From Lysobacteraceae bacterium (GTDB lineage: Bacteria; Pseudomonadota; Gammaproteobacteria; Xanthomonadales; Xanthomonadaceae), in contig JAUXUI010000017.1 in the NCBI GenBank assembly GCA_030681035.1, forward strand, positions 1 through 35,672: a stretch of DNA of 35,672 bases. The letters are read 5' to 3'. Each line of letters begins with the position of its first letter. The first letter of the stretch is position 1. Both the position numbers and the translations under genes were made by a program. The notes beneath the pieces were generated by a model that worked only from the letters and a program-made list of their open reading frames with translations, ran no database searches and was not told the DNA's origin. Below are positions 23,199-31,807 of the stretch, piece after piece.

Positions 23199-25409
23199 AT
23201 GTTTGTCATGCCCGATCACGCGGTGCTGCGTGTTGCGCTGCCCCTGCCCCTGCCACGCCTGTTCGATTACCGCGCACCGCCGGGCGTCGTCGTTGACGCG
23301 GGCTGGATCGGTTGTCGGGTGCGGGTGCCGTTTGGCAAACAACAGCGGGTGGGGGTGGTTGCCGACCTGGGTCCGGCGCAAATCGACCCGAACAACCTCA
23401 AATCCGTGATTGAACGTCTCGATGACACGGCCTTGCTGACCGGAGAACTCTGGCACTCGCTGCAATGGGCGGCGCGCTATTACCAGGCGCCATTGGGCGA
23501 AATGCTGGCCACCGCATTGCCCAACGCGCTGGCCAACGGTGCCGAACCGGCCGATACCCGCGTGCTCGGCTGGCAGCTCAGCGAAGCCGGGCACACCGCG
23601 CTGGCCGGCATGCGCGCTGGTGCGCCAAAGCGGCTGGCTGGCCTGTTGCAGGCCGGGCCACGGGCACAGGTCCAACTGGATCAGGACCTGCCCGGCTGGC
23701 GCAGTGCGGCGCGTGCATTGGCCGCGCGCGGCTTGGCGGCAGCGGTGGTGCTCGCTACCGAACCAGCGCTGGCCAGCGAACCGGGGCCGTTGTTGCATCC
23801 CGAGCAGGCGCAGGCGGTGAGTGCCGTCATTGCCTGCCTCGGGTCGTTTCAAGCGCTGTTGCTGGAAGGCGTTACCGGCAGCGGCAAGACCGAGGTCTAT
23901 CTGGAGGCAATTCGCGCCTGCCTGGCGCGCGGGCAACAGGCGCTGGTGCTGGTGCCCGAAATCGGGCTGACCCCGCAGACCTTGCAACGCTTTCGCCGCC
24001 GGCTTGGAGTGCCGGTGCTGGCCTTTCATTCCGGGCTGTCCGACGGCGAGCGGGCAGCAGCCTGGCTGCGCATGGCGCGCAATCAGGCGCAGGTGCTGGT
24101 CGGCACCCGCTCGGCGGTGTTTGCGCCATTGCCCGCAGCCGGTTTGATCGTGGTCGATGAAGAACATGATGGCTCCTACAAGCAGCACGAAGGCGTGCGC
24201 TACCACGCCCGCGACCTAGCTCTGGTGCGTGGCAAGCAGCTCGGCATTCCGGTGCTGCTGGGCTCTGCAACGCCGGCACTGGAAACCCTCTCCCATGCCC
24301 GCTCCGGGCGCTACCGGTACCTGCGCCTGAGCCATCGCGCAGGCAACGCCAAACCACCGCAGGTGCGGGTGATCGACATCCGCAAGCGGCCGCTCGATGC
24401 CGGCCTGTCGCGACAGATGATCGACGCCATCAGCGCCTGCCTGGCGCGCGGCGAACAGGCGCTGGTGTTCAAAAACCGGCGCGGCTATGCCCCGGTGCTG
24501 ATCTGTCACGACTGTGGCTGGCGCGCGCAATGCCGGCATTGCGATGCCATGTTGACCGTACACGAACGCGGCCGCCGCCTGCTCTGCCATCACTGCGGTG
24601 CGCGGCAAAGCGTGCCGCCGGCATGCCCGGACTGCGCCAGCCTGGCGTTGCAGGCGCAGGGTGCCGGCACCGAACGGATCGAGGACGCGCTGATTGCGCA
24701 ATTTCCCGACGCCACGGTTTTGCGTGTGGACCGCCAGTCCACCCGTGGCCGCGACGGCCTGGAGCGCCTGCTCAATACCCTCGGTGATCGGCCCGGCATT
24801 CTGGTTGGTACACAGATGCTGGCCAAGGGCCACGACCTGCCGAAGCTGACCCTGGTGGCGGTGGTCGGGGTCGATGAAGGCCTGTTCAGCGCCGACTTTC
24901 GCGCACCCGAACGGCTGGCGCAGTTGCTGATCCAGGTTTCCGGCCGTGCCGGCCGCGCGCAGCGCCCGGGCGAGGTGTTGCTGCAAACCCATCATCCGGA
25001 CCATCCGCTGCTGGCGGCGTTGCTCGGTGGCGGCTACCGCGCCTTTGCCGACAGCGAACTGGGCGAACGCGAGGCGGCGGGGTTTCCGCCGTTTGCCCAT
25101 CTGGCCCTGCTGCGCGCCGAGGCAGCCACACACGAAGCGGTCAATGCTTTTTTTGCCGAAGCCAAGGCGTTGGCGCTGACTTTGCGCGCCGCCGTGCCCG
25201 AGGCACACGCCGGGCTTGCGCTGCACGGGCCGATTCCGGCACCGATGGCGCGCCGCGCCGGGCAGGTGCGGGCGCAATTGCTGCTCAGCGCCGAGCAGCG
25301 GCCATTGCGGCAGGCGTTGCTGGCGCGCTGGGTTCCGGCACTTTACGAACTGCCTTCGGCGCGGCGGGTGCGCTGGTCGATCGATGTCGACCCGATCGAT
25401 CTGTATTGA
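23199..25409 (+). CDS. priA: Primosomal replication restart helicase PriA
   Basis: PriA is the 3'-5' DNA helicase that recognises stalled forks and D-loops and reloads DnaB. At 736 residues it is the normal family length. The order is: N-terminal DNA-binding domain (VALPLPLPRLFDYRAP), Walker A at 224-231 (GVTGSGKT), DEEH box at 320-323 (VVDEEHDGSYKQ) and eight zinc-binding cysteines (436, 439, 445, 448, 463, 466, 476, 479). The helicase motifs DRPGILVGTQMLAKGHDLP and QVSGRAGRAQRPGEVLLQT follow. The chosen ATG is at 23199; another at 23208 is also possible, while an open extension back to 23103 has no PriA sequence. No good ribosome binding site precedes 23199. DnaA boxes lie upstream. Confidence 0.93.
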   Translation: MFVMPDHAVLRVALPLPLPRLFDYRAPPGVVVDAGWIGCRVRVPFGKQQRVGVVADLGPAQIDPNNLKSVIERLDDTALLTGELWHSLQWAARYYQAPLGEMLATALPNALANGAEPADTRVLGWQLSEAGHTALAGMRAGAPKRLAGLLQAGPRAQVQLDQDLPGWRSAARALAARGLAAAVVLATEPALASEPGPLLHPEQAQAVSAVIACLGSFQALLLEGVTGSGKTEVYLEAIRACLARGQQALVLVPEIGLTPQTLQRFRRRLGVPVLAFHSGLSDGERAAAWLRMARNQAQVLVGTRSAVFAPLPAAGLIVVDEEHDGSYKQHEGVRYHARDLALVRGKQLGIPVLLGSATPALETLSHARSGRYRYLRLSHRAGNAKPPQVRVIDIRKRPLDAGLSRQMIDAISACLARGEQALVFKNRRGYAPVLICHDCGWRAQCRHCDAMLTVHERGRRLLCHHCGARQSVPPACPDCASLALQAQGAGTERIEDALIAQFPDATVLRVDRQSTRGRDGLERLLNTLGDRPGILVGTQMLAKGHDLPKLTLVAVVGVDEGLFSADFRAPERLAQLLIQVSGRAGRAQRPGEVLLQTHHPDHPLLAALLGGGYRAFADSELGEREAAGFPPFAHLALLRAEAATHEAVNAFFAEAKALALTLRAAVPEAHAGLALHGPIPAPMARRAGQVRAQLLLSAEQRPLRQALLARWVPALYELPSARRVRWSIDVDPIDLY

Positions 25410-25440
25410 CCGTGCAGCATTTATCCACCATTGCAGTCGG

Positions 25441-25685
25441 TCGGTCGCTTCGCGACAGCGCTCGCTGCGCGAACTACGCCTTCGCTGCGCTCGGTCGCCC
25501 ACAGGGTGGGCTCCTACAGGGCACAACACCGCTCCCGTGGGAGCGGGCCTTGCCCGCGAAGCTTGCGCAACGTTGCTCGCCGGCAGGCCGGCTCCCACAA
25601 AGGCAATCCCTGGCACCAGCGGGCAACACCGTTGCTCCTACAGTGAGCGCGACCGTTTCCCTGTAGGAGCCCACCCTGTGGGCGA
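25441..25685. repeat. REP cluster between priA and radC
   Basis: Several palindromic units are packed together. Bases 25495-25521 and 25659-25685 are perfect reverse complements over 27 bases (containing GTAGGAGCCCACCCTGTGGG), enclosing the others. GTGGGAGCGGGCCTTGCCCG at 25538 is a Pseudomonas-style REP. GCCGGCAGGCCGGCTCCCAC at 25580 is a related unit in reverse. At the left, 25441-25498 repeats 72-129 of the window with 54 of 58 bases matching. It fills the 335-base gap between two converging genes, so it lies in a 3' flank for both. Confidence 0.8.
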
Positions 25686-25744
25686 CAAGGCGTGCGCGTC
25701 GAGCGCTCTGTTCAGAGCCTGCCAGACCAAAGTGACTGGGGGCT

Positions 25745-26419
25745 TCACAACCAGCCACGCTGCGCCAGCGACAGCGCCGGGCCATCGCCAACGATGAAGT
25801 GATCGAGCACACGCACGCCGATCAGGTCGAGGGCTTCGCGCAGACGCTGGGTGATGGCACGATCGGCGGCGCTGGGTTCGGCGACACCACTGGGGTGGTT
25901 GTGGCCGATTATCACCGCCGCCGCGTTGTGCGCCAGTGCGCGGCGTACCACTTCGCGCGGATGCACCTCGGCGGCATCGATGGTGCCGCGAAACAACTCT
26001 TCAAACGCCAGTGCGCGATGGCGGTTATCCAGAAACAGGCAGGCAAACACCTCGTGCGGCAGGCTGCGCAAGCGGCGGGTGAAGTAGGCACCCGCGCTGG
26101 CCGGGTCGGTCAGGGCCTCGCCGCGTTCCAGGTCGGCGGCCAGATGGCGGGTACCCAGCTCCAGTGCGGCCTTGAGCCGGCATACGCTGGCCGGTCCAAG
26201 TCCCGGTTCGTTGATCAGGCTCTCATTGCCCTGATCGAGCAACGCCCGCAATGAACCAAAGCGCGAAATCAGTTCGCGCCCGCGCGCCACGGCATCCATG
26301 CCGCGCCCGCCGGTGCCCAGAAAGATGGCCAGCAACTCGGCGTCGGACAAGCTGTGACTGCCGCTGCGTAGTAGCCGCTCGCGCGGGCGTTCGTGTTCGG
26401 GCCACTGTCGTATGCTCAT
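25745..26419 (-). CDS. radC: RadC family JAMM-domain protein
   Basis: This protein of 224 residues has an N-terminal helix-hairpin-helix-like domain ([43 protein letters not shown]) and a C-terminal JAMM/MPN domain. The putative metal ligands are in HNHPSG...SAAD (H173, H175, D186). RadC was long called a repair protein, but its activity is unproven. The start is the ATG at 26419, which gives the E. coli-like length; ATG at 26428 and a further start at 26446 are in frame and none has a strong ribosome binding site. It is divergent from coaBC, an arrangement also found in Pseudomonas and Xanthomonas. Confidence 0.92.
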   Translation of the reverse strand: MSIRQWPEHERPRERLLRSGSHSLSDAELLAIFLGTGGRGMDAVARGRELISRFGSLRALLDQGNESLINEPGLGPASVCRLKAALELGTRHLAADLERGEALTDPASAGAYFTRRLRSLPHEVFACLFLDNRHRALAFEELFRGTIDAAEVHPREVVRRALAHNAAAVIIGHNHPSGVAEPSAADRAITQRLREALDLIGVRVLDHFIVGDGPALSLAQRGWL

Positions 26420-26516
26420 GGCAACCATCGTGCGCGTTGCCGGCAAACGCGGGTATCGGGCAAATGCGGTGTATCGGGTAAGCTAGGCACTGATTTCAGG
26501 GTAGGAGTTTTCTGAC

Positions 26517-27722
26517 GTGTGCTTGCGTGATGAGCGGGTTCTCCTCGGCGTCAGTGGCGGCATCGCTGCCTACAAGGCGGCCGAATTGGTGCGCCGTCTG
26601 CGCGATGCCGGTGCGCAGGTGCGGGTAGTGATGACCGAAGGCGCCAAGCGCTTCATCACCCCTCTGACCTTGCAAGCGCTCTCAGGCAACCCGGTGCGCG
26701 ATTCGCTGTGGGATGAAGGCGCCGAAGCGGCGATGGGTCATATCGAATTGGCGCGCTGGGCCACGCGGGTGCTGATTGCGCCGGCCACCGCCGATACCCT
26801 GGCGCGCCTGGCGCACGGCCATGCCAATGATTTACTCAGCACCCTGGTGCTGGCCACTGCCGCGCCGGTGGTGGTGGCGCCAGCGATGAACCAGCAGATG
26901 TGGGCACACGCGGCGACGCAACACAATGTGGCCACGTTGCGTGGGCGCGGGGTGCAGGTGTTCGGCCCCGGTTCGGGCGATCAGGCCTGTGGCGAGGTCG
27001 GCCCTGGCCGCCTGCTCGAACCGAGCGAACTGGTGTCGTTGCTGGCAGAGCAAATCCGCGCCAACGCCCTGCTTGCCGGGGCGCGGGTGCTGATCACCGC
27101 CGGCCCGACGTTTGAGGACATCGACCCGGTGCGATTCATCGGCAATCGCAGCTCGGGCAAGATGGGTTTCGCGGTCGCCGCTGCGGCAGCGGCGATGGGT
27201 GCCGAGGTCACTCTGATTGCCGGGCCGGTGGCTTTGCCGACACCCGCAAGCGTGAAGCGCATCGATGTGCGCAGCGCAGCGCAGATGCTGGCGGCGGTGA
27301 TGGCCGAACTGGCCGGGCAGGATATTTACATCGGTGCCGCCGCCGTCGCCGATTACACCCCGGCCTGTGTCGCCGACAAGAAAATCAAGAAAACTGCCGC
27401 CGACATGGCGGTGGCGCTGGATCGCACCACCGACATCCTGGCCACCGTTGCTGCCACTTCACCACGGCCATTCGTGGTTGGTTTTGCTGCCGAAACCCAC
27501 GATCTGGAGCACTACGCGCGCGATAAATTGCAGCGCAAGGGCCTTGATTTGATCGCCGCCAATCAGGTCGGCTGTGCCGGCGGCGGTTTTGAGGCCGACT
27601 GCAATACCTTGCAGGTGTTCTGGGCCGATGGCGCGCGCACCCTGGGCCCGGATAGCAAAACCGCAGTGGCACAGCAGTTGCTGGGTCTGATCGCCGAGCG
27701 GCTAACGATGGCCAACGCATGA
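26517..27722 (+). CDS. coaBC: Phosphopantothenoylcysteine synthetase/decarboxylase
   Basis: This bifunctional coenzyme A enzyme has 401 residues. CoaB (C-terminal) joins 4'-phosphopantothenate and cysteine using CTP, and CoaC (N-terminal flavoprotein) decarboxylates the product. The CoaC part shows [20 protein letters not shown], the catalytic H75 in GHIELARWA, the PAMNQQMW motif with N125 and C158 in GDQACGEVG. The CoaB part begins near residue 183 with [17 protein letters not shown] then [11 protein letters not shown] and carries the KKIKK lysine motif. The start is GTG at 26517 with AGGAG nine bases before it. The stop overlaps the dut start (ATGA), so the two are translationally coupled. 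Confidence 0.95.
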   Translation: MCLRDERVLLGVSGGIAAYKAAELVRRLRDAGAQVRVVMTEGAKRFITPLTLQALSGNPVRDSLWDEGAEAAMGHIELARWATRVLIAPATADTLARLAHGHANDLLSTLVLATAAPVVVAPAMNQQMWAHAATQHNVATLRGRGVQVFGPGSGDQACGEVGPGRLLEPSELVSLLAEQIRANALLAGARVLITAGPTFEDIDPVRFIGNRSSGKMGFAVAAAAAAMGAEVTLIAGPVALPTPASVKRIDVRSAAQMLAAVMAELAGQDIYIGAAAVADYTPACVADKKIKKTAADMAVALDRTTDILATVAATSPRPFVVGFAAETHDLEHYARDKLQRKGLDLIAANQVGCAGGGFEADCNTLQVFWADGARTLGPDSKTAVAQQLLGLIAERLTMANA

Positions 27723-28174
27723 GCCAGTGCATCGAACTGCGCATCCTCGATCCGCGCATTGGCGACACCTTTGCGTTGCCCGATTACGCCACCGCCGCAT
27801 CGGCCGGTATCGACCTGCGCGCCATGCCCGAGCACAGCATTGAACTGGCTGCCGGCGAAACGCAACTACTGCCCACCGGTATCGCCATCCACATCGCTGA
27901 CCCGAATCTGTGCGCCACCATTCTGCCGCGCTCGGGGCTTGGCCATCGCCACGGCATCGTGTTGGGCAACCTGGTCGGGCTGATTGATGCCGATTATCAG
28001 GGCCCGCTGATGGTGAGTTGCTGGAACCGCAGCACAACCCCCTTTACCATCAACCCCGGTGATCGCATCGCGCAATTGGTATTCATGCCCATCGTGCGCA
28101 CGCATTTTTCGATCGTGACAGCTTTTACGCAAAGCGAGCGCGGCACCGGTGGCTTCGGCCACACCGGCGTCTAA
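27719..28174 (+). CDS. dut: dUTP diphosphatase
   Basis: This trimeric dUTPase hydrolyses dUTP to dUMP and pyrophosphate, keeping uracil out of DNA and feeding dTMP synthesis. The 151-residue protein holds all five motifs: [32 protein letters not shown] with catalytic D90, GDRIAQLVF and the C-terminal [10 protein letters not shown] loop. The ATG overlaps the coaBC stop by four bases. It is followed after 9 bases by algC, the same order as in Pseudomonas (coaBC-dut-algC). Confidence 0.96.
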   Translation: MSQCIELRILDPRIGDTFALPDYATAASAGIDLRAMPEHSIELAAGETQLLPTGIAIHIADPNLCATILPRSGLGHRHGIVLGNLVGLIDADYQGPLMVSCWNRSTTPFTINPGDRIAQLVFMPIVRTHFSIVTAFTQSERGTGGFGHTGV

Positions 28175-28183
28175 GGACACCCG

Positions 28184-30493
28184 ATGGACACGAAAAAACT
28201 GCTGCAATGGTTGCGTTCGCGCTTTACTGGCGACTCCAAACACCGCTGGCTGCCGCTGCTGACGGTGCCTGTGTTTGCGCTGGCGGCGCTGCTTGGCTGG
28301 GATGGCTGGCGGCAATCGCACGCCGAGGCAATCGGCGACCAGTTGGCGCAGTACAGCGCCCGTGCCGCAGCCAGTGTCCGGGGTGAACTTGATGCGCTGA
28401 ACACGGCATTTGCTGCCGCACTGTCCACGCCTGATGTAGGCACAGCCCTGGCTAAAAACGATCCAGATACCGCCAGTCGACTGGTGCGCACGGCAGTGCC
28501 CGTGCTGCGTGATCTCAGCTTTCAATCGCCGGATGTTGATCCGATCTACGACGGTAATCTGGCGTCATTCGGCTATGGCCGTCTGGCCTTGATCGAAGCG
28601 GTGCTATCCAGCAACCAGAGCCAGACCCTGGTCATCAAGCATGTTGGCCAGCCGGCATTGGCCATTGCCGCCCCGGTGCGCGACGGTGACGCCTTGCAGG
28701 CCATAGCAATTGCCATCGCACCACTGGATGTTTTGAGCAAGGCCATGGCCGACGCACTACCACCCGGTGGCTATATTGGCTTGAAACAATCGCGCTTTCT
28801 GGTGACCAGCCTCGGTGCCGAATCGCTGGCTTATTTGTCCGAATCTGGCGCACAGCCAGTGCCGGACACCCATCTGCGGGTGGTTGCCACCGCGCCTGAC
28901 GCCAACATCGGGCTGCTTGAACCGGGCACGTCCTATCCCGTCTCCGGCCTGCTGCTGCTGGTGGGCATTGGCGCACTGCTGCTGATTCGACGCATGCCCA
29001 AGACGATGGTCGAAGATATTGGGCCGACACTGGCCGAAACCACTGCCGCACTTGCACCTGAAGTACCCGGTGAACCCAAACCGCGGGCGGCGAAGGCGGC
29101 GGTCATGCCGACCCTGCCACTGGAACGCTCGATCTTCCGCGCCTACGACATTCGCGGCATCGTCGGGCAAACACTGGACATGGGCATTGCCCGCCTGATC
29201 GGTCGCGCCATCGGTTCGGTAATGCACGAAAAGGGCCTGCGCGAAATCGTGGTTGGCCGCGACGGCCGCCTGTCCGGCCCGGACATGGCCAACGGCCTGA
29301 TTGCCGGCCTGCGTACCGCCGGCTGCGAAGTCACCGATATCGGCCAGGCAGCAACGCCAGTCGTCTATTTTGCAGCCTTCCACCTGCGCGCTGGCTCGTG
29401 CGTGGCGGTTACCGGCAGCCACAACCCGCCCGACTACAACGGTTTCAAGATCGTCATCGACGGCGAGACCTTGTCGGGCGATACCATCCAGGCGCTGTAT
29501 GCACGCATCGCGGATGACAATCTCTACGATGCACCCACGCTGGGCCGGCTCGACAAGCGCGACGTTTCCGCAGATTACGTCGAACGCATCGCCAACGATA
29601 TCCAGATCGAGCAACGGCTGTCGGTGGTGGTGGATGCCGGCAACGGCGTTGCCGGTGCAATTGCGCCACTGGTGCTGGAGTCGATCGGCTGCGACGTGGT
29701 GCCGCTGTATTGCGAGGTCGATGGCGAGTTCCCCAACCATCACCCCGACCCCAGCGACCCGGCCAACCTCAGCGACCTGATCGAAACGGTCAAACGCATG
29801 AATGCCGATATCGGTATTGCGTTTGATGGCGACGGTGATCGCCTGGGCGTGGTTACCCGCGATGGCGAGATCATCTATCCCGACCGCCTGTTGATGCTGT
29901 TTGCTGAGGATGTGTTGCTGCGCAATCCCGGCGCCTGCATCCTGTATGACGTGAAGTGTACCGGCCGCCTCGCCGGCCACATCCTGCGCCATGGCGGCAG
30001 CCCGATCATGTGGCGCACCGGGCATTCGCTGATCAAGGCCAAGATGAAGGAAACCGAGGCCGAGCTGGCCGGCGAGATGAGCGGCCACTTCTTTTTCCGT
30101 GAACGCTGGTATGGTTTCGATGACGGCATCTACGCCGCCGCCCGCTTGCTGGAAATTCTTGCCGCACGTGGCCAGCCGCCGGAGGAAGTGTTTGCCGAAA
30201 TCCCCAAGGGCTTGAGCACGCCGGAATTGAAGGTCGAGATGAACGAAGGCGAGAACTACGCCTTCGTCAGCACCTTTGTCGAGCGCGGTCAGTTCGACGG
30301 CGCGCGCATCAGCACCATCGATGGCGTGCGTGCCGACTGGCCCGATGGCTGGGGCCTGCTGCGTGCTTCAAACACCACGCCGATACTGGTGCTGCGTTTT
30401 GAAGGTGACACGCCCGAAGCCTTGCAGCGCATACAGGATTTGTTCCGCAGCCAGATCATGGCCATCAATCCCAAGCTTGTATTGCCGTTCTGA
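28184..30493 (+). CDS. algC: Phosphomannomutase/phosphoglucomutase AlgC with membrane extension
   Basis: The C-terminal ~460 residues form a complete alpha-D-phosphohexomutase (Man-6-P/Glc-6-P to the 1-phosphates) feeding LPS and exopolysaccharide synthesis. It shows FRAYDIRGIVG, the phosphoserine loop TGSHNPPDYNG (S412), the metal loop FDGDGDR (D548, D550, D552), the sugar loop GEMSGHFFF and RASNTTPILVLRFEG. Ahead lies a ~270-residue extension: a transmembrane helix (about 23-41), a ~205-residue presumably periplasmic domain without cysteines, and a second helix (about 252-268). This makes 769 residues versus about 460 for soluble AlgC; long AlgC forms are also annotated in Pseudomonas. The ATG at 28184 has AAGGA at good spacing. 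Confidence 0.92.
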   Translation: MDTKKLLQWLRSRFTGDSKHRWLPLLTVPVFALAALLGWDGWRQSHAEAIGDQLAQYSARAAASVRGELDALNTAFAAALSTPDVGTALAKNDPDTASRLVRTAVPVLRDLSFQSPDVDPIYDGNLASFGYGRLALIEAVLSSNQSQTLVIKHVGQPALAIAAPVRDGDALQAIAIAIAPLDVLSKAMADALPPGGYIGLKQSRFLVTSLGAESLAYLSESGAQPVPDTHLRVVATAPDANIGLLEPGTSYPVSGLLLLVGIGALLLIRRMPKTMVEDIGPTLAETTAALAPEVPGEPKPRAAKAAVMPTLPLERSIFRAYDIRGIVGQTLDMGIARLIGRAIGSVMHEKGLREIVVGRDGRLSGPDMANGLIAGLRTAGCEVTDIGQAATPVVYFAAFHLRAGSCVAVTGSHNPPDYNGFKIVIDGETLSGDTIQALYARIADDNLYDAPTLGRLDKRDVSADYVERIANDIQIEQRLSVVVDAGNGVAGAIAPLVLESIGCDVVPLYCEVDGEFPNHHPDPSDPANLSDLIETVKRMNADIGIAFDGDGDRLGVVTRDGEIIYPDRLLMLFAEDVLLRNPGACILYDVKCTGRLAGHILRHGGSPIMWRTGHSLIKAKMKETEAELAGEMSGHFFFRERWYGFDDGIYAAARLLEILAARGQPPEEVFAEIPKGLSTPELKVEMNEGENYAFVSTFVERGQFDGARISTIDGVRADWPDGWGLLRASNTTPILVLRFEGDTPEALQRIQDLFRSQIMAINPKLVLPF

Positions 30494-30502
30494 GCCGCAG
30501 TC

Positions 30503-31783
30503 ATGCCGCCATTGCCACACGCACCCTCTTACTACGCCGCCAGTGCCAATCCACAGCCGCTGCGGCCACCGCTGCACGGCGAGACCAGCACCGATGTGTG
30601 CGTGATCGGCGCCGGCTACACCGGCTTGTCTGCCGCACTGCACCTTGCCGAAGCGGGCTTCAAGGTGGTGGTGCTGGAATCGGCGCAGGTGGGCTGGGGT
30701 GCTTCGGGACGCAATGGTGGCCAGATTGTGCATAGCTACTCGCGCGACATCGACGTGATCGAACGCCAGTACGGCAGCACAATGGCTACCGCTCTGGGTG
30801 GCATGGCCTTTGAGGGTGCGCAGATCATCCGTGAGCGAGTGAACAAATACGCGATTGCCTGTGACCTGAAAAACGGCGGCATCTACGCCGCCAAAACCGC
30901 GCGCAAGGCACGCGAACTGGAACACCATCAAAAGCTGTGGCAGCGCTATGGCAATCAGCATCTGTCGATGCACTATGGCTCCGACATCCATGCCCATATC
31001 GGCAGCGATGCCTACTGCGCAATCCTGATCGACCGCAGTGGTGGCCACATCCATCCGCTGAATCTGGCATTGGGCGAAGCCACCGCGCTGGAAAGCCTGG
31101 GCGGCACGATCCACGAGGATTCGGCGGTACTCGCCATTGAACGCGGCGAACCGGTACGGGTACGCACCGCACACGGCGTGGTGAATGCCGGTTTTGCCAT
31201 CGTCGCCTGCAATGCCTACATTGGCGATCTGGAACCGCAACTGGCCGCGCGCTCGATGCCGTGCGGCACCCAGGTGGTCGCCACCGAGCCGCTCGGCGAG
31301 CGTTGGCGCGAGATCCTGCCCACGGATCAATGCGTGGAAGACAACAACTACCTGCTCGACTACTACCGTCTCTCGGCCGACCGCCGCCTGCTGTTCGGCG
31401 GCGGGGTGATTTACGGTGCCAGCGACCCGGCCCATATCGAGGCGCTGATCCGGCCCAAGCTGGCGCGCATCTTTCCGCAACTCAGGGACGTGCGTTTTGA
31501 TTACGCCTGGACCGGCAACTTCCTGCTGACGCTGTCGCGCCTGCCGCAGGTTGGCCGGCTTGCGCCCAACATCTACTACTCGCAGGGTTGCTCCGGCCAT
31601 GGCGTCACCTTCACCCATCTCATCGGGCGGGTGCTCAGCGAAGCGATTCGTGGCCAGGCCGAACGCTTTGATGCCTTCGAAAAACTGCCGCACACGCCAT
31701 TCCCCGGTGGCCGCCTGCTGCGCGTTCCGTTCACCGCACTGGGTGCGCTGTGGTACGAATTGCGCGATCGCCTGGGTATCTGA
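30503..31783 (+). CDS. FAD-dependent amine oxidase, gamma-glutamylputrescine oxidase-like
   Basis: This DAO-family flavoenzyme of 426 residues would oxidise an amine or amino acid and release H2O2. It shows the dinucleotide-binding VCVIGAGYTGLSAALHLAEAG with acidic end LES, the GWGASGRNGGQI motif typical of PuuB-type oxidases, RSGGHIHPLNLALG, and the C-terminal YSQGCSGHGVTFTHLIGRVLSE region. Best resemblance is PuuB (putrescine degradation), but no other puu gene lies nearby, so the substrate is open. It starts 9 bases after algC, probably in the same transcript, with a weak ribosome binding site. It faces the minus-strand SDR gene end to end, 24 bases apart. Confidence 0.88.
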   Translation: MPPLPHAPSYYAASANPQPLRPPLHGETSTDVCVIGAGYTGLSAALHLAEAGFKVVVLESAQVGWGASGRNGGQIVHSYSRDIDVIERQYGSTMATALGGMAFEGAQIIRERVNKYAIACDLKNGGIYAAKTARKARELEHHQKLWQRYGNQHLSMHYGSDIHAHIGSDAYCAILIDRSGGHIHPLNLALGEATALESLGGTIHEDSAVLAIERGEPVRVRTAHGVVNAGFAIVACNAYIGDLEPQLAARSMPCGTQVVATEPLGERWREILPTDQCVEDNNYLLDYYRLSADRRLLFGGGVIYGASDPAHIEALIRPKLARIFPQLRDVRFDYAWTGNFLLTLSRLPQVGRLAPNIYYSQGCSGHGVTFTHLIGRVLSEAIRGQAERFDAFEKLPHTPFPGGRLLRVPFTALGALWYELRDRLGI

Positions 31784-31807
31784 GCGCGCACGCCAGCGCC
31801 GTTGCAC

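Noticed and set aside
28757-30088. A 443-codon minus-strand frame opposite algC, and a similar 479-codon one at 30368-31807
   Set aside because: Both are shadows of well-recognised plus-strand genes, with biased composition and no family features.
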